Part shown: piece after piece, positions 9,463-18,115 of the stretch
How positions within the stretch are numbered: position 1 is the first letter of the stretch
Layout: every line of letters starts with the position of its first letter
NCBI RefSeq assembly: GCF_004854025.1
Contig: NZ_STGM01000004.1
Span: 186,001-250,000 of the forward strand
Origin: Microbacterium hydrothermale
GTDB taxonomy: Bacteria; Actinomycetota; Actinomycetes; Actinomycetales; Microbacteriaceae
Direction of reading: 5' to 3'
Length of the DNA: 64,000 bases
The notes under the pieces: generated by a model
Databases searched by the model: none
Seen by the model: the letters and a program-made list of their open reading frames with translations, nothing else
Told to the model about the DNA's origin: nothing
Position numbers and translations under genes: made by a program

Positions 9463-10269
9463 TCAGCGACGGAGTCGCGGCTTGAGCCCCGCGATCGCCG
9501 CACGAACCACCTCCGGTTTGTACAGGATCTCCTCCGCGATGAGGCGGAGGGTGACGTAACCCGCCGCTGCGGCGGCGCGATCGCGACGACGGTCCTCACG
9601 CTGAGCCTCCCAGGAGGCGTGATGGGCCTTGCTGTCGCATTCGATGATGAGCCACCCCTCCACCACGAAGTCGACCCGGCCCACGTGCGCGATCTTCACC
9701 TGTGCTCTCCACCGCAGCCCGAGACCGCGGAGCATGAGCCGCACCAGCGTCTCGGGTCCCGATTCCGCCGAGGGATCCACGAGACGCCGCAGGCGCCGGA
9801 AACGGCGCGGGAGCGCGCGGAAGATCTCGCTCAGATCCGCCTCGTCGATGAGTCCACGGTTCCAGGCGCTGTCCAGCGACGCGATCAGGCTCCGCGGTGG
9901 TTGACACGCTGCCGACTGGACGAGAGCCTCGATGATCGGCGCGTGGGTGGCTCGAGGACGTGCGGCGCTCGACCGCCAGTGCCCCCGAACGTCACTCCCC
10001 CGCACCGGCAGGCGACTCGCGTCACGATCGAATTGCACGTGCAGGCACCCGACATCGTGCGCGAACACGCCGCGTTCGTCGAGCAGGGACAGGCAATCCA
10101 GACGGCCTCCGTGCTGCACCGCGCGCAGAACGGGGGCCGACACCCCGGCCGGCAGATACGTGTCCCGTCGGGCGCGCAGCAGATGACCCGCTCGGACCGC
10201 CCGATCGATCTCGCCACGGGTCATTCCCTCGGCACGGAGATCGCGGAAGGAAGCCGAGACGGAGGACAC
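9463..10269 (-). CDS. DUF559 (Vsr-like) nuclease-fold protein with AbiEi-like N-terminus
   Basis: About 268 aa from the GTG at 10269. The frame is open to an ATG at 10356, but that start lies inside repeat element C and adds an unrelated leader, so I prefer the shorter form; the start is uncertain. Near the N-terminus, FRDLRAEGMTRGEIDRAV is the small winged-helix of AbiEi-type antitoxin proteins. Near the C-terminus, RVDFVVEGWLIIECDSKAHH gives the D-x(n)-E-x-D-x-K pattern of the PD-(D/E)XK/Vsr-like fold, followed by RRRDRAAAAAGYVTLR typical of DUF559. Such proteins are common orphans in actinobacteria with unproven function. It stands alone, with inverted-repeat elements on both sides. Confidence 0.75.
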   Translation of the reverse strand: MSSVSASFRDLRAEGMTRGEIDRAVRAGHLLRARRDTYLPAGVSAPVLRAVQHGGRLDCLSLLDERGVFAHDVGCLHVQFDRDASRLPVRGSDVRGHWRSSAARPRATHAPIIEALVQSAACQPPRSLIASLDSAWNRGLIDEADLSEIFRALPRRFRRLRRLVDPSAESGPETLVRLMLRGLGLRWRAQVKIAHVGRVDFVVEGWLIIECDSKAHHASWEAQREDRRRDRAAAAAGYVTLRLIAEEILYKPEVVRAAIAGLKPRLRR

Positions 10270-10350
10270 GGATCGAGGGTCCCCCACCGGGAACGGCCAC
10301 CGTGGGCTCACAACGACTTTTGGGGATAACTTCGCTCCGGGGCGCGAGCG

Positions 10351-10421
10351 GCACAACTCCTGCAGATCCCGCCGACCGGGCCCTCATTCCTCCTCGCCGT
10401 ACCGAATCGCAGGAGGCGTGC
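10351..10421. repeat. 71-bp inverted-repeat element, copy C (degenerate right arm)
   Basis: The left arm 10351-10364 is intact GCACAACTCCTGCA. The right arm (10408-10421) reads CGCAGGAGGCGTGC with three mismatches. The interior differs from A/B but total length is again 71 bp. It lies in the divergent promoter region between the DUF559 gene and the GNAT gene. Confidence 0.7.
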
Positions 10422-10449
10422 TCGCCGACACCACGGCCAGGCGGGCCGG

Positions 10450-10455
10450 TAGCGT
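10450..10455 (+). promoter_or_regulatory. -10 box (TAGCGT) for leaderless GNAT gene
   Basis: TAGCGT, 6-nt spacer, ATG at 10462; no Shine-Dalgarno. Confidence 0.5.
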
Positions 10456-10461
10456 GGCCGG

Positions 10462-11022
10462 ATGCACCCCCAGGTCCTGCACACCGCTCGCCTCGAGCTG
10501 TCGACGCCGGGCGACGGCGACGTCGCGACGATCCACGCGGAGTGCCAGGATGCCGCGATCCAGCGGTTCACGACGGTTCCCTCCCCCTACCTCCCGGCCG
10601 ACGCCGAAACGTTCGTCGACCTGACGCGTCGATGGTGGGCCGACGGGTCGGAGGCGACCTGGGGGATCCGCCTCGACGGGCGGCTCGTGGGGATGGTGGG
10701 ACTCGCGAACCTGCCGAGCGGCGGACCCGAGATCGGGTACTGGGTGTCGTCCCGCGTGCGTGGCCGGGGCGTCGCGACCGAGGCGGCGCGCGCCGTCGTC
10801 GACTGGGGCTTCGCGCCGGAGCGTCCCGCGGTCGAACGGATCGAGTGGCGGGCCGTCGTGGGCAACACCGGCTCGGCGCGCGTCGCAAGGTCACTGGGGT
10901 TCCGCTACGAGGGTCTGCTGCGACGGGCGCACGTCAACGCGCTCGGGCGATCCGACCTGTGGATCGGCGGACTGCTGCGCGGCGACGACCGCGCGCCGGT
11001 GCCGTGGCCGGTGCTCGGCTAG
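10462..11022 (+). CDS. GNAT-family N-acetyltransferase (RimJ/RimL-like)
   Basis: 186 aa acetyl-CoA-dependent N-acetyltransferase. The N-terminal LHTARLELSTPGDGD and the central EIGYWVSSRVRGRGVATEAAR (acetyl-CoA pyrophosphate loop, R/Q-x-x-G-x-G/A) match the RimJ/RimL subgroup. The NTGSARVARSLGFRYEG block follows in the usual place. Substrate is unknown. It has its own leaderless promoter. The fpg gene begins 48 bp downstream. Confidence 0.85.
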   Translation: MHPQVLHTARLELSTPGDGDVATIHAECQDAAIQRFTTVPSPYLPADAETFVDLTRRWWADGSEATWGIRLDGRLVGMVGLANLPSGGPEIGYWVSSRVRGRGVATEAARAVVDWGFAPERPAVERIEWRAVVGNTGSARVARSLGFRYEGLLRRAHVNALGRSDLWIGGLLRGDDRAPVPWPVLG

Positions 11023-11070
11023 GACGCAAGGCCCGCCCCCGATGTCGGAGGGGCGTGGCAGCATGGCCGC

Positions 11071-11934
11071 ATGCCGGAGATGCCTGAGGTCGAAGGGCTC
11101 GTCGAGTTCCTGCGGGGTCGCGTCACGGGGCTGCGTGTCGACAAGGCCACCGTGTCGGCGATCAACGCGCTCAAGACCTACGACCCACCGCTGACCGCGC
11201 TGGTCGGCGCGCACGTCACGGGCGTCGATCGCCACGGCAAGTTCCTCGACATCGCGACCGACGGCGCCGTGCATCTGGTCTTCCATCTCGCCAAGGCCGG
11301 GTGGCTGCGGTGGTACGACGCCCTTCCCACCACGATCATCAAGCCGGGTAAGACGCCGATCGCTCTACGCGTCGGTTTCGACGACGGGTCGGGGTTCGAT
11401 CTCACCGAGGCGGGAACGAAGAAGTCGCTGGCCGTGTACGCGGTGCACTCCCCCGCAGAGGTGCCGGGGATCGCGCGTCTGGGGCCCGACCCGCTCAGCG
11501 CGGGTTTCGACCGGGCGACCTTCGGGTCGCTCCTCGCGGGCCGTCGCACGCAGATCAAGGGGGTGCTCCGCGATCAGTCGATCATCGCCGGGGTGGGCAA
11601 CGCCTACTCCGACGAGATCCTGCACGCGGCGAAGATGTCGCCGTACGCGCTGGCCGCCACCCTGTCCGATGACGAGGTCGACCGTCTGTTCACGGCGATG
11701 ACCACGACACTGGCCGAAGCGATCCACGAGGCGCGCGGAAAGCCGCCGGCCGAGCTGAAGGATGCCAAGCGACGGGGCATGCGCGTGCACGGACGACGGG
11801 GCGAGGCGTGCCCCGTGTGCGGCGATGAGGTACGCAGCGTGTTCTTCGCCGACAATTCCCTCGAGTACTGCCCCACCTGCCAGACGGGCGGCAAGCTGCT
11901 CGCGGATCGTCGACTGTCGCGCCTGCTGAAGTGA
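11071..11934 (+). CDS. Fpg/Nei-family DNA glycosylase
   Basis: 287 aa bifunctional glycosylase/AP lyase for oxidised bases. The catalytic N-terminus is PEMPEVE (Pro exposed after Met removal). RTQIKGVLRDQSIIAGVGNAYSDEIL is the helix-two-turn-helix DNA-binding region. The C-terminal zinc finger has CPVCGDE...YCPTC followed by QTGGK. Whether it is Fpg-like or Nei-like cannot be settled by eye. A CAGCAT hexamer 6 nt before the ATG is a weak -10 for a leaderless message. Confidence 0.88.
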   Translation: MPEMPEVEGLVEFLRGRVTGLRVDKATVSAINALKTYDPPLTALVGAHVTGVDRHGKFLDIATDGAVHLVFHLAKAGWLRWYDALPTTIIKPGKTPIALRVGFDDGSGFDLTEAGTKKSLAVYAVHSPAEVPGIARLGPDPLSAGFDRATFGSLLAGRRTQIKGVLRDQSIIAGVGNAYSDEILHAAKMSPYALAATLSDDEVDRLFTAMTTTLAEAIHEARGKPPAELKDAKRRGMRVHGRRGEACPVCGDEVRSVFFADNSLEYCPTCQTGGKLLADRRLSRLLK

Positions 11935-12127
11935 GCTCCACCGTGGCGGGGTCGAAGAATGCGACGCTCGTCGCTCCCTTCCGGCGCGCGGTGACGCGGC
12001 CCACCGTCCGAGCTGCGCATGACGGTGCACAGCACCCCGCGACGCGCAGTCGCTCCGGGTCCCGGCACACGGTCCGGCTACCACAAAACGTCGTCAGAAG
12101 TCGGGGAATGAAACCGCAAACCGCGCG

Positions 12128-12156
12128 TTGACTACACTTCGAAGTGCAAACAACGT
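12128..12156 (+). promoter_or_regulatory. Possible promoter of the riboflavin operon
   Basis: TTGACT (12128-12133) is a good -35, and 17 bp later CAACGT is a weak -10. It lies directly before the FMN aptamer. The preceding 190 bp after fpg show nothing else recognisable. Confidence 0.35.
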
Positions 12157-12299
12157 GCTCCGGGGTCGGTGAGAATCCGAACCGGCGGTGACAGTCCGCG
12201 AACCCCTCCGCGCCACGCGGTGGGGCCGATCCGGTGGAATTCCGGAACCGACGGTGATGCGAGGGTCCTCCCTCGCTAGTCCGGATAGGAGGCAGCACG
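12154..12299 (+). ncRNA. FMN riboswitch (RFN element)
   Basis: All conserved RFN blocks are present in order: CTCCGGGGTCGGTGAGAATC, GAACCGGCGGTGACAGTCCG, then GATCCGGTGGAATTCCGG, ACCGACGGTGATG, and GTCCGGATAGGAGGCAGCA closing the aptamer. It sits 58 bp before ribD and should repress the rib operon when FMN is plentiful. A 9-bp hairpin downstream (12314-12349) pairs over the GGAAGG next to the ribD start, pointing to control of translation. Confidence 0.95.
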
Positions 12300-12313
12300 G
12301 ACGGCGCGTCGCG

Positions 12314-12349
12314 CCTTCCCGCTCCCCCTGCCCGGCATCCGCGGGAAGG
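12314..12349 (+). promoter_or_regulatory. Expression-platform hairpin sequestering the ribD ribosome site
   Basis: Arms 12314-12322 and 12341-12349 are perfect 9-bp complements. The right arm includes the GGAAGG Shine-Dalgarno that precedes the ATG at 12358. There is no poly-U, so attenuation of translation rather than termination is inferred. Confidence 0.6.
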
Positions 12350-12357
12350 ACAGGGAA

Positions 12358-13416
12358 ATGGCATCCGCCGTCGAGATCGACGCCATGCGGCGAGCGTTGC
12401 AGCTCGCCCGGCGCGGCCCGCGCGGGCTCAATCCGCAGGTGGGTGCCGTGATCCTCTCGCCGACCGGCGAGGTCCTCGCCGAGGGCTACCACCGCGGCGC
12501 GGGGACCCCGCACGCCGAGGTCGACGCCCTGTCGCAGCTGGCCCCCGGAGCCGCGCGCGGCGCGACCGCCGTGGTGACCCTGGAGCCCTGCAACCACACC
12601 GGGCGCACGGGTCCGTGCGCGGTGGCTCTGATCGAGGCCGGGGTCGGCCGCGTCGTGCACGCGATCGACGACCCGACCGACACCGCGACCGGCGGAGCAG
12701 CGCGACTGCGCGACGCGGGCGTCGACGTCGAATCGGGCGTCGAGGCGGATGCCGCGGAGCACCTCATCCACGACTGGATCGGCCTGCAGCGCACCGGCCG
12801 CCCCCACGTGAGCGTCAAGTGGGCGCAGAGCCTCGACGGGCGCGCCGCGGCCGATGACGGGTCGAGCCAGTGGATCACCGGCCCCGCCGCGCGTCGCGAC
12901 GTGCACGCCCGTCGCGCCCAGGCCGACGCGATCGTCGCCGGCACCGGCACGGTGGGGGCCGACGACCCCGCGCTCACCGCGCGAGCGGCCGACGGTTCAC
13001 TGCTCGATGCCCAGCCCGTCCCCGTGATCATCGGGAAGAGCGAGACGGCCGCGGATGCCGCCGTGCGTCGGCACCCGCGGGAGCCGCTGTTCTTCGCGAC
13101 CCATGACCTGCGCGCGGTGCTCGCCGACCTCGCCGGCCGGGGCGTGCAGCGCGTCTTCGTCGAGGGCGGACCGACCCTGGCGAGCGCGTTCGTGCGCGAG
13201 GGCCTCGCCGACGAGGTGCTCGTCTACGTCGCCCCGGTCCTGCTCGGCGGCTCACGCCTGGCGCTCGGCGACCTGGGCGTGCCGACCATCGCCGACGCGC
13301 GACGCCTCGACGTGGCATCCCTGCAGACCCTCGGCGACGACCTGCTGATCGTCGCCGTGCCCCACCCGACCGGCTCGGAAGCCGCCGGCACCCACGAGAA
13401 CAGAGGAGAAGCCTGA
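12358..13416 (+). CDS. ribD: Bifunctional diaminohydroxyphosphoribosylaminopyrimidine deaminase/reductase
   Basis: 352 aa enzyme for the second and third steps of riboflavin synthesis. The N-terminal zinc deaminase domain has HAE (in TPHAEVDAL) and the PCNHTGRTGPC ligands. The C-terminal reductase starts around SVKWAQSLDGR, with FVEGGPTLASAF near the end for NADPH and substrate binding. It is first in the operon under the FMN riboswitch. Its TGA overlaps the next ATG by one base (TGATG). Confidence 0.95.
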   Translation: MASAVEIDAMRRALQLARRGPRGLNPQVGAVILSPTGEVLAEGYHRGAGTPHAEVDALSQLAPGAARGATAVVTLEPCNHTGRTGPCAVALIEAGVGRVVHAIDDPTDTATGGAARLRDAGVDVESGVEADAAEHLIHDWIGLQRTGRPHVSVKWAQSLDGRAAADDGSSQWITGPAARRDVHARRAQADAIVAGTGTVGADDPALTARAADGSLLDAQPVPVIIGKSETAADAAVRRHPREPLFFATHDLRAVLADLAGRGVQRVFVEGGPTLASAFVREGLADEVLVYVAPVLLGGSRLALGDLGVPTIADARRLDVASLQTLGDDLLIVAVPHPTGSEAAGTHENRGEA

Positions 13417-14045
13417 TGTTCACCGGAATCGTCGAAGAGATCGGCGCGGTCACCGCCGTCGAGCCGTCGGGAGACGGCGTACGACTGACGCTGCGCGCAC
13501 CGCTGTCGGTGTCGGACGCCGGCCACGGCGACTCGATCTCGGTCAGCGGCGTGTGCCTGACGGTCGTCGACCAGGGCGACGACTGGTTCACCGCCGACGT
13601 GATGAAGCAGACCCTCGACATGTCGACGCTCGCCGACGTCGCGCCGGGCCGCGCGGTCAACCTCGAGCGCGCGACCGCCGCGCACGGCCGCCTCGGCGGG
13701 CACATCGTGCAGGGCCACATCGACGGCACCGGCGTGGTGCGCGAGGTGCGCCCGGGTGCTCAGTGGAGCGTCGTGCGCGTCGGCATCCCGGCCCCCCTCG
13801 CCCCGCTCGTGGTCGACAAGGGCTCGATCGCGATCGACGGCGTCTCGCTCACCGTCAGCGCCGTCAGTGAGGCCTCCGACCCCGAGCCGTGGCTCGAGGT
13901 CTCGCTGATCCCCGAAACGCTCGAGGCGACGACCCTCGGCAGAGCCGAGGCCGGCACGCCCGTGAACCTCGAAACCGACATCCTGGCGCGTCATGTCCAG
14001 CGCATGCTCGCCTTCCGCACTCCGACCGAGAGGGGCTCCGCATGA
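13416..14045 (+). CDS. ribE: Riboflavin synthase, alpha subunit
   Basis: 209 aa, two tandem lumazine-binding domains of about 90 residues. It starts with the hallmark MFTGIVEEIG, and GHIVQGHIDGTG is the domain junction. It converts two 6,7-dimethyl-8-ribityllumazine molecules into riboflavin. It is translationally coupled on both sides (one-base overlap with ribD, 4-base ATGA overlap with ribBA). It is called ribC in some nomenclatures. Confidence 0.93.
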   Translation: MFTGIVEEIGAVTAVEPSGDGVRLTLRAPLSVSDAGHGDSISVSGVCLTVVDQGDDWFTADVMKQTLDMSTLADVAPGRAVNLERATAAHGRLGGHIVQGHIDGTGVVREVRPGAQWSVVRVGIPAPLAPLVVDKGSIAIDGVSLTVSAVSEASDPEPWLEVSLIPETLEATTLGRAEAGTPVNLETDILARHVQRMLAFRTPTERGSA

Positions 14046-15310
14046 GCCTGTCCACCATCCCCGAGGCCCTGGAGGCCCTGCGTCAGGGGCGGCCGATCCT
14101 GGTCGCCGACGATGAGAACCGCGAGAACGAGGGCGACGTCATCATCTCGGCGCAACTCGCGACCCCCGAGTGGCTCGCGTGGACCGTGCGCTGGTCGAGC
14201 GGATACGTCTGCGCCCCCCTGCCCGCGGAGTGGGCCGACCGACTCGACCTGCCCCCGATGGTCGAGGTCAATCAAGATGCCCGTGGCACCGCGTACACCG
14301 TGAGCGTCGACGCCGCATCGGGCGTGACGACCGGCATCAGCGCGGCCGACCGCGCCCGCACCCTCAACGTGCTCGCGAACCCCGAGTCCGTGCCGTCGAG
14401 CCTGATCCGGCCCGGTCACGTGCTGCCGCTGCGCGCGGTGGACGGCGGTGTGCGCGAGCGCGCCGGGCACACCGAGGCCGCCGTCGACCTCATGCGTCTC
14501 GCGGGTCTCGAGCCCGTCGGCGCGATCGCCGAGGTGGTGGCCGAGGACGGCAGCATGATGCGCCTGCCCGGGCTCTTCGAGCTCGGCGAGCGCGACGGCA
14601 TCCCGGTCATCACGATCGAGCAGCTCATCGCCCATCTGAACGAGACCGATCCCCTGCCGGCGACCGCCGCACCCAAGCGCCGCGTGAGCCTGCGCGCCGA
14701 GTCGAACGTGCCGACCTCGCACGGCACCTTCCGCTTCCTGGCGTACAAGGACCGCGTCACCGGCACCGATCACCTGGCCGTGGTCTCGGGCGACCTGACC
14801 GAGCAGGCTCCGCTCGTGCGCGTGCACTCGGAGTGCCTGACCGGTGAGGCGTTCGGCTCGCTGAAGTGCGAGTGCGGGCCCCAGCTCGAAGCGGCGCTCG
14901 ACACGATCGACCGCGACGGCGGCATCGTGATCTACATGCGCGGACACGAGGGACGCGGAATCGGCCTCATCAACAAGCTGCGCGCGTACAACCTGCAGGA
15001 GCGCGGCATGGACACGGTGGATGCCAACCTCGCCCTGGGCCTGCCCGCCGACGCGCGCGACTACGCCGCCGCCGCCGGCATCCTGACCGACCTCGGTGTC
15101 GAACAGGTGCGTCTGCTCACCAACAACACCGACAAGGTGAACCAGCTGCGCGGCTTCGGCCTCGACGTCGTCGAACAGGTGCCGCTGCTCGTGGGCGTCG
15201 GCCCCAACAACCACCAGTACCTCGAGACGAAGCGCGACCGCATGGGTCACATCATCGCCGAGGACGACCTGCGCGACGCCCTCGCGCACATGAAGGAAGA
15301 GAGCGCCTGA
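14042..15310 (+). CDS. ribBA: Bifunctional 3,4-dihydroxy-2-butanone-4-phosphate synthase / GTP cyclohydrolase II
   Basis: 422 aa. The N-terminal DHBP synthase domain has [10 protein letters not shown] (residues ~22-31, metal-binding acidic cluster) and the [12 protein letters not shown] loop. The C-terminal GTP cyclohydrolase II domain begins near residue 220, with zinc cysteines in [17 protein letters not shown] and the catalytic [10 protein letters not shown] block. It supplies both precursors of lumazine. Its ATG overlaps the ribE stop, and its TGA overlaps the ribH ATG. Confidence 0.95.
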   Translation: MSLSTIPEALEALRQGRPILVADDENRENEGDVIISAQLATPEWLAWTVRWSSGYVCAPLPAEWADRLDLPPMVEVNQDARGTAYTVSVDAASGVTTGISAADRARTLNVLANPESVPSSLIRPGHVLPLRAVDGGVRERAGHTEAAVDLMRLAGLEPVGAIAEVVAEDGSMMRLPGLFELGERDGIPVITIEQLIAHLNETDPLPATAAPKRRVSLRAESNVPTSHGTFRFLAYKDRVTGTDHLAVVSGDLTEQAPLVRVHSECLTGEAFGSLKCECGPQLEAALDTIDRDGGIVIYMRGHEGRGIGLINKLRAYNLQERGMDTVDANLALGLPADARDYAAAAGILTDLGVEQVRLLTNNTDKVNQLRGFGLDVVEQVPLLVGVGPNNHQYLETKRDRMGHIIAEDDLRDALAHMKEESA

Positions 15311-15783
15311 TGGCCGGCAGTGGAGCACCCGAGACCGGCGGCGTCGACGCTTCCGGACTGAACGTCGTCGTCATCGCCGGCACCTGGCACGAGGTCATCA
15401 CCGACGGCCTCATCGCCGGCGCGAAGCGCGTGCTCGACGCGACCGGCGCGACCTACCGCGTCATGCGCGTGCCGGGGTCGTTCGAGCTCCCCGTCGCGGC
15501 GAAGGCCGCTCTCGACGGCGGAGCGGATGCCGTGGTCGCCCTCGGCGTGATCATCCGGGGCGGGACGCCGCACTTCGAGTTCGTCTCGTCGGCCGCGACC
15601 GACGGTCTCACCCGCGTCGCTCTCGACACCGGCAAGCCCGTCGGATTCGGCGTGCTCACCCTCGACGACGAGCAGCAGGGCCTGGACCGCGCGGGCCTCG
15701 AGGGCTCCAAGGAGGACAAGGGCGAGGAGGCGGCGGATGCCGCGATCCGCACCGCCCTCGTGCTGCGCGAGCTGCGCGGCTGA
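15310..15783 (+). CDS. ribH: 6,7-dimethyl-8-ribityllumazine synthase
   Basis: 157 aa. It joins the butanone phosphate and the pyrimidine to form lumazine. Family blocks [27 protein letters not shown] (substrate His) and PVGFGVLT are all present. It is the last gene of the four-gene rib operon, all with overlapping start/stop codons. A strong hairpin terminator follows 15 bp after the stop. Confidence 0.95.
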   Translation: MAGSGAPETGGVDASGLNVVVIAGTWHEVITDGLIAGAKRVLDATGATYRVMRVPGSFELPVAAKAALDGGADAVVALGVIIRGGTPHFEFVSSAATDGLTRVALDTGKPVGFGVLTLDDEQQGLDRAGLEGSKEDKGEEAADAAIRTALVLRELRG

Positions 15784-15798
15784 CGCGTCTCCTGGACG

Positions 15799-15833
15799 AC
15801 GGGCCCGGTGACCAGTGCGGTCGCCGGGCCCGT
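15799..15833 (+). terminator. Terminator of the rib operon
   Basis: 15-bp stem (15799-15813 / 15819-15833) with one G-U pair and a 5-nt loop, 15 bp after ribH. Confidence 0.75.
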
Positions 15834-15907
15834 TCCACGCCTGATGCTCGAGGAGGACCGCGCGCGGGGTGAGGCCCTCCTTGCTGGCGGCGCACCCGCG
15901 GCATCCC

Positions 15908-15913
15908 TACCCT
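15908..15913 (+). promoter_or_regulatory. -10 box (TACCCT) for a leaderless gene
   Basis: TACCCT, 7-nt spacer, ATG at 15921. Confidence 0.5.
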
Positions 15914-15920
15914 GACGGGT

Positions 15921-16274
15921 ATGGAGATCCTGCGCAGCGTCGTCGTCCTCGTCCACCTCGTCGGCTTCGCCATCCTCTTCGGCGCGTGGGTCGTCGAGGC
16001 GGTCGCCCGACGCGTGCGCGTCACGCCGCTGATGAACTACGCGATCGTGATCTCGCTCGTCACGGGGCTCATCCTCTCGGCACCCTGGGGTACCGATCAC
16101 GATCTCAACTACGCCAAGATCGGCATCAAGCTCGTCGTGCTGCTCGTGATCGGCGCTCTGCTGGGCATCGGTTCGGCCCGCCAGAAGCGCACCGGCTCGC
16201 TCTCCCCCGCGATCTTCTGGCCCATTGGCATCCTGGCCCTGCTCAACGCCGGGCTCGCCGTCATCTGGCACTGA
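15921..16274 (+). CDS. Small integral membrane protein of unknown function
   Basis: 117 aa with four hydrophobic helices (about residues 5-25, 40-58, 75-92 and 102-116) and almost no soluble part. The loop APWGTDHDLNYAKIGIK between helices 2 and 3 is probably the most conserved section. No catalytic motif is visible, and I do not recognise a named family. The transcript is probably leaderless. It sits alone between the rib terminator and a transporter gene. Confidence 0.7.
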   Translation: MEILRSVVVLVHLVGFAILFGAWVVEAVARRVRVTPLMNYAIVISLVTGLILSAPWGTDHDLNYAKIGIKLVVLLVIGALLGIGSARQKRTGSLSPAIFWPIGILALLNAGLAVIWH

Positions 16275-16478
16275 CGGTCGTCCCGTCCCCGCGAGACGTG
16301 CGCGCGGGACGGAGCGTGTTCAGCGCGCGCATAGACTGGAGGGTCTAGACGCCCCTCACTCGGGGACGTCGCCGGTGCCCCCGCCCGTGCGCTCTCTCAC
16401 CACCACCCCCGTGACCGCTGCGTGCCACCGCTGCGCCCCACCCCGGACGCGAACGAAGAATCTTCCCGTCAGGCAGTC

Positions 16479-17930
16479 ATGACCACGTCATCCCCCTCCA
16501 CTCGTCAGGCCCCGGCTCCGGCCAATCCCCGCTCGCGCGTCATCACCGCGAGCCTCATCGGCACCACGATCGAGTTCTACGACTTCTACGCGTACGCGAC
16601 CGCGGCCGTGCTCGTCTTCCCGATCCTCTTCTTCCCGACCGGCAACGAGACCACCTCGCTGCTGCTGTCGTTCAGCGTCTTCGGCGCCGCCATGGTCGCG
16701 CGCCCCCTCGGCGCCGTCGTCTTCGGTCACTTCGGCGACCGCTTCGGTCGCAAGGCCACCCTCGTGGCATCCCTGCTGACCATGGGTGTCGCCACCTTCC
16801 TCATCGGTCTGCTGCCGACGTTCAACGAGATCGGCGTCTGGGCGGCGATCCTGCTGCTGATCATGCGTCTCGCGCAGGGCTTCGCCCTCGGCGGCGAGTG
16901 GTCGGGCGCGGCGCTGGTGGCCACCGAGAACGCCCCGAAGGGCAAGCGCGCGCTGTTCGGCACCTTCCCGCAGCTAGGTGCGCCCATCGGCTTCATCATC
17001 GCCAACGGCATCTTCCTCATCATCAACTTCGCGCTGCCGCACCCGGACGGCACGGCGCAGCGCTCGGCGGAGTTCCTCGCCTGGGGCTGGCGCGTGCCGT
17101 TCCTGTTCTCGGCCGTGATGGTCATCGTGGGCCTCTGGGTGCGCCTGCGGCTCGTCGAGAGCGAGTCGTTCGCGAAGGCGGAGAAGAGCGGCGTGATCCG
17201 CAAGTTCCCGCTCGGCGAGGTCATCCGACGCAACTGGAAGCAGCTGATCCTCGGCACGTTCATCATGCTGGCGACCTACGTGCTCTTCTACCTCATGACG
17301 AGCTTCACGCTCTCGTACGGCACCAAGCCGACCGCCGAGGGCGCCGCGGCCGCCGCGGAGAAGGCCGGGACCGCGTTCGACGCCGCCGCATACGTACCGG
17401 GCCTCGGCTTCGGATACACGGACTTCGTCATCATGCAGATCATCGGCGTGGTGTTCTTCGGTGTCTTCACGATGCTGTCGGGCCCCCTCGCCGACCGCTT
17501 CGGACGCAAGCGCCTGCTCATCGTGGTGACCACGGCGATCATCGTCTTCGGTCTCACCTTCGCGTTCTTCCTGCTGCCCCAGGCCGACGCGACGCTCACC
17601 CACGTGTACGTGCAGGCGTTCCTCATCATCGGGTTCCTGCTCATGGGATCGACCTTCGGCCCCATGGGCGCCGTGCTGCCCGAGCTGTTCCCGACGAACA
17701 CGCGGTACACCGGCTCGGCGATCTCGTACAACGTCTCGTCGATCCTCGGCGCCGCGCTGGCCCCGATCGTCGCCGTGGCGCTGTGGGCCGCGGGCGACGG
17801 CAACCCCTGGCTCGTCGGGGTCTACCTGTCGGCGATGGGCGTGCTGACCCTCGTCGCGCTCGTGCTCTCGCCCGAGACCAAGGACGTCGACTACGACGAC
17901 AACATCGCCGCGGGGGCGACGGCACCGTAA
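16479..17930 (+). CDS. MFS transporter, metabolite:H+ symporter (MHS) family
   Basis: 483 aa, 12 membrane helices. TTIEFYDFYAYATAA in helix 1, GHFGDRFGRKATL in the helix 2-3 loop, and RLAQGFALGGEWSGA in helix 4 are the MHS signatures shared with proline/betaine, alpha-ketoglutarate and shikimate carriers. A periplasmic insert of about 35 Ala-rich residues precedes helix 8. Substrate is not predictable. ATG 16479 is chosen because the open frame upstream of it encodes no conserved residues. It stands alone, with a strong terminator after it. Confidence 0.85.
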   Translation: MTTSSPSTRQAPAPANPRSRVITASLIGTTIEFYDFYAYATAAVLVFPILFFPTGNETTSLLLSFSVFGAAMVARPLGAVVFGHFGDRFGRKATLVASLLTMGVATFLIGLLPTFNEIGVWAAILLLIMRLAQGFALGGEWSGAALVATENAPKGKRALFGTFPQLGAPIGFIIANGIFLIINFALPHPDGTAQRSAEFLAWGWRVPFLFSAVMVIVGLWVRLRLVESESFAKAEKSGVIRKFPLGEVIRRNWKQLILGTFIMLATYVLFYLMTSFTLSYGTKPTAEGAAAAAEKAGTAFDAAAYVPGLGFGYTDFVIMQIIGVVFFGVFTMLSGPLADRFGRKRLLIVVTTAIIVFGLTFAFFLLPQADATLTHVYVQAFLIIGFLLMGSTFGPMGAVLPELFPTNTRYTGSAISYNVSSILGAALAPIVAVALWAAGDGNPWLVGVYLSAMGVLTLVALVLSPETKDVDYDDNIAAGATAP

Positions 17931-17944
17931 CGCCGGTCGTCTCG

Positions 17945-17986
17945 ACGACGGATGCCACGGGGCCCCGGCCTCGTGGCATCCGTCGT
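17945..17986 (+). terminator. Terminator after the MHS transporter
   Basis: Perfect 15-bp arms (17945-17959 / 17972-17986) with a 12-nt loop; the arms carry GGATGCC and GGCATCC. Confidence 0.75.
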
Positions 17987-18115
17987 TCCGCGACGCACCC
18001 CTCCTCCCCACCGGTGCTCCGGCGCGGGTTCTCCCCGACGCGACCCTGCGCGGGCGACGCGCATAGCCACGGAAGGTACGGTCGGAGTACCCCGATTCTT
18101 CTCCCGAGGATGAGC

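Noticed and set aside
10270..10356. ATG at 10356 as the start of the DUF559 gene
   Set aside because: It lies inside repeat copy C and adds about 29 residues with no family similarity; GTG 10269 places the AbiEi-like helix near the N-terminus as usual.
16898..18115. A long Arg-rich frame running through the MHS transporter into the ABC exporter frame
   Set aside because: It is the +1 shadow of the transporter fused by lack of stops; the genuine exporter start is the ATG at 18116 behind GAGGA.
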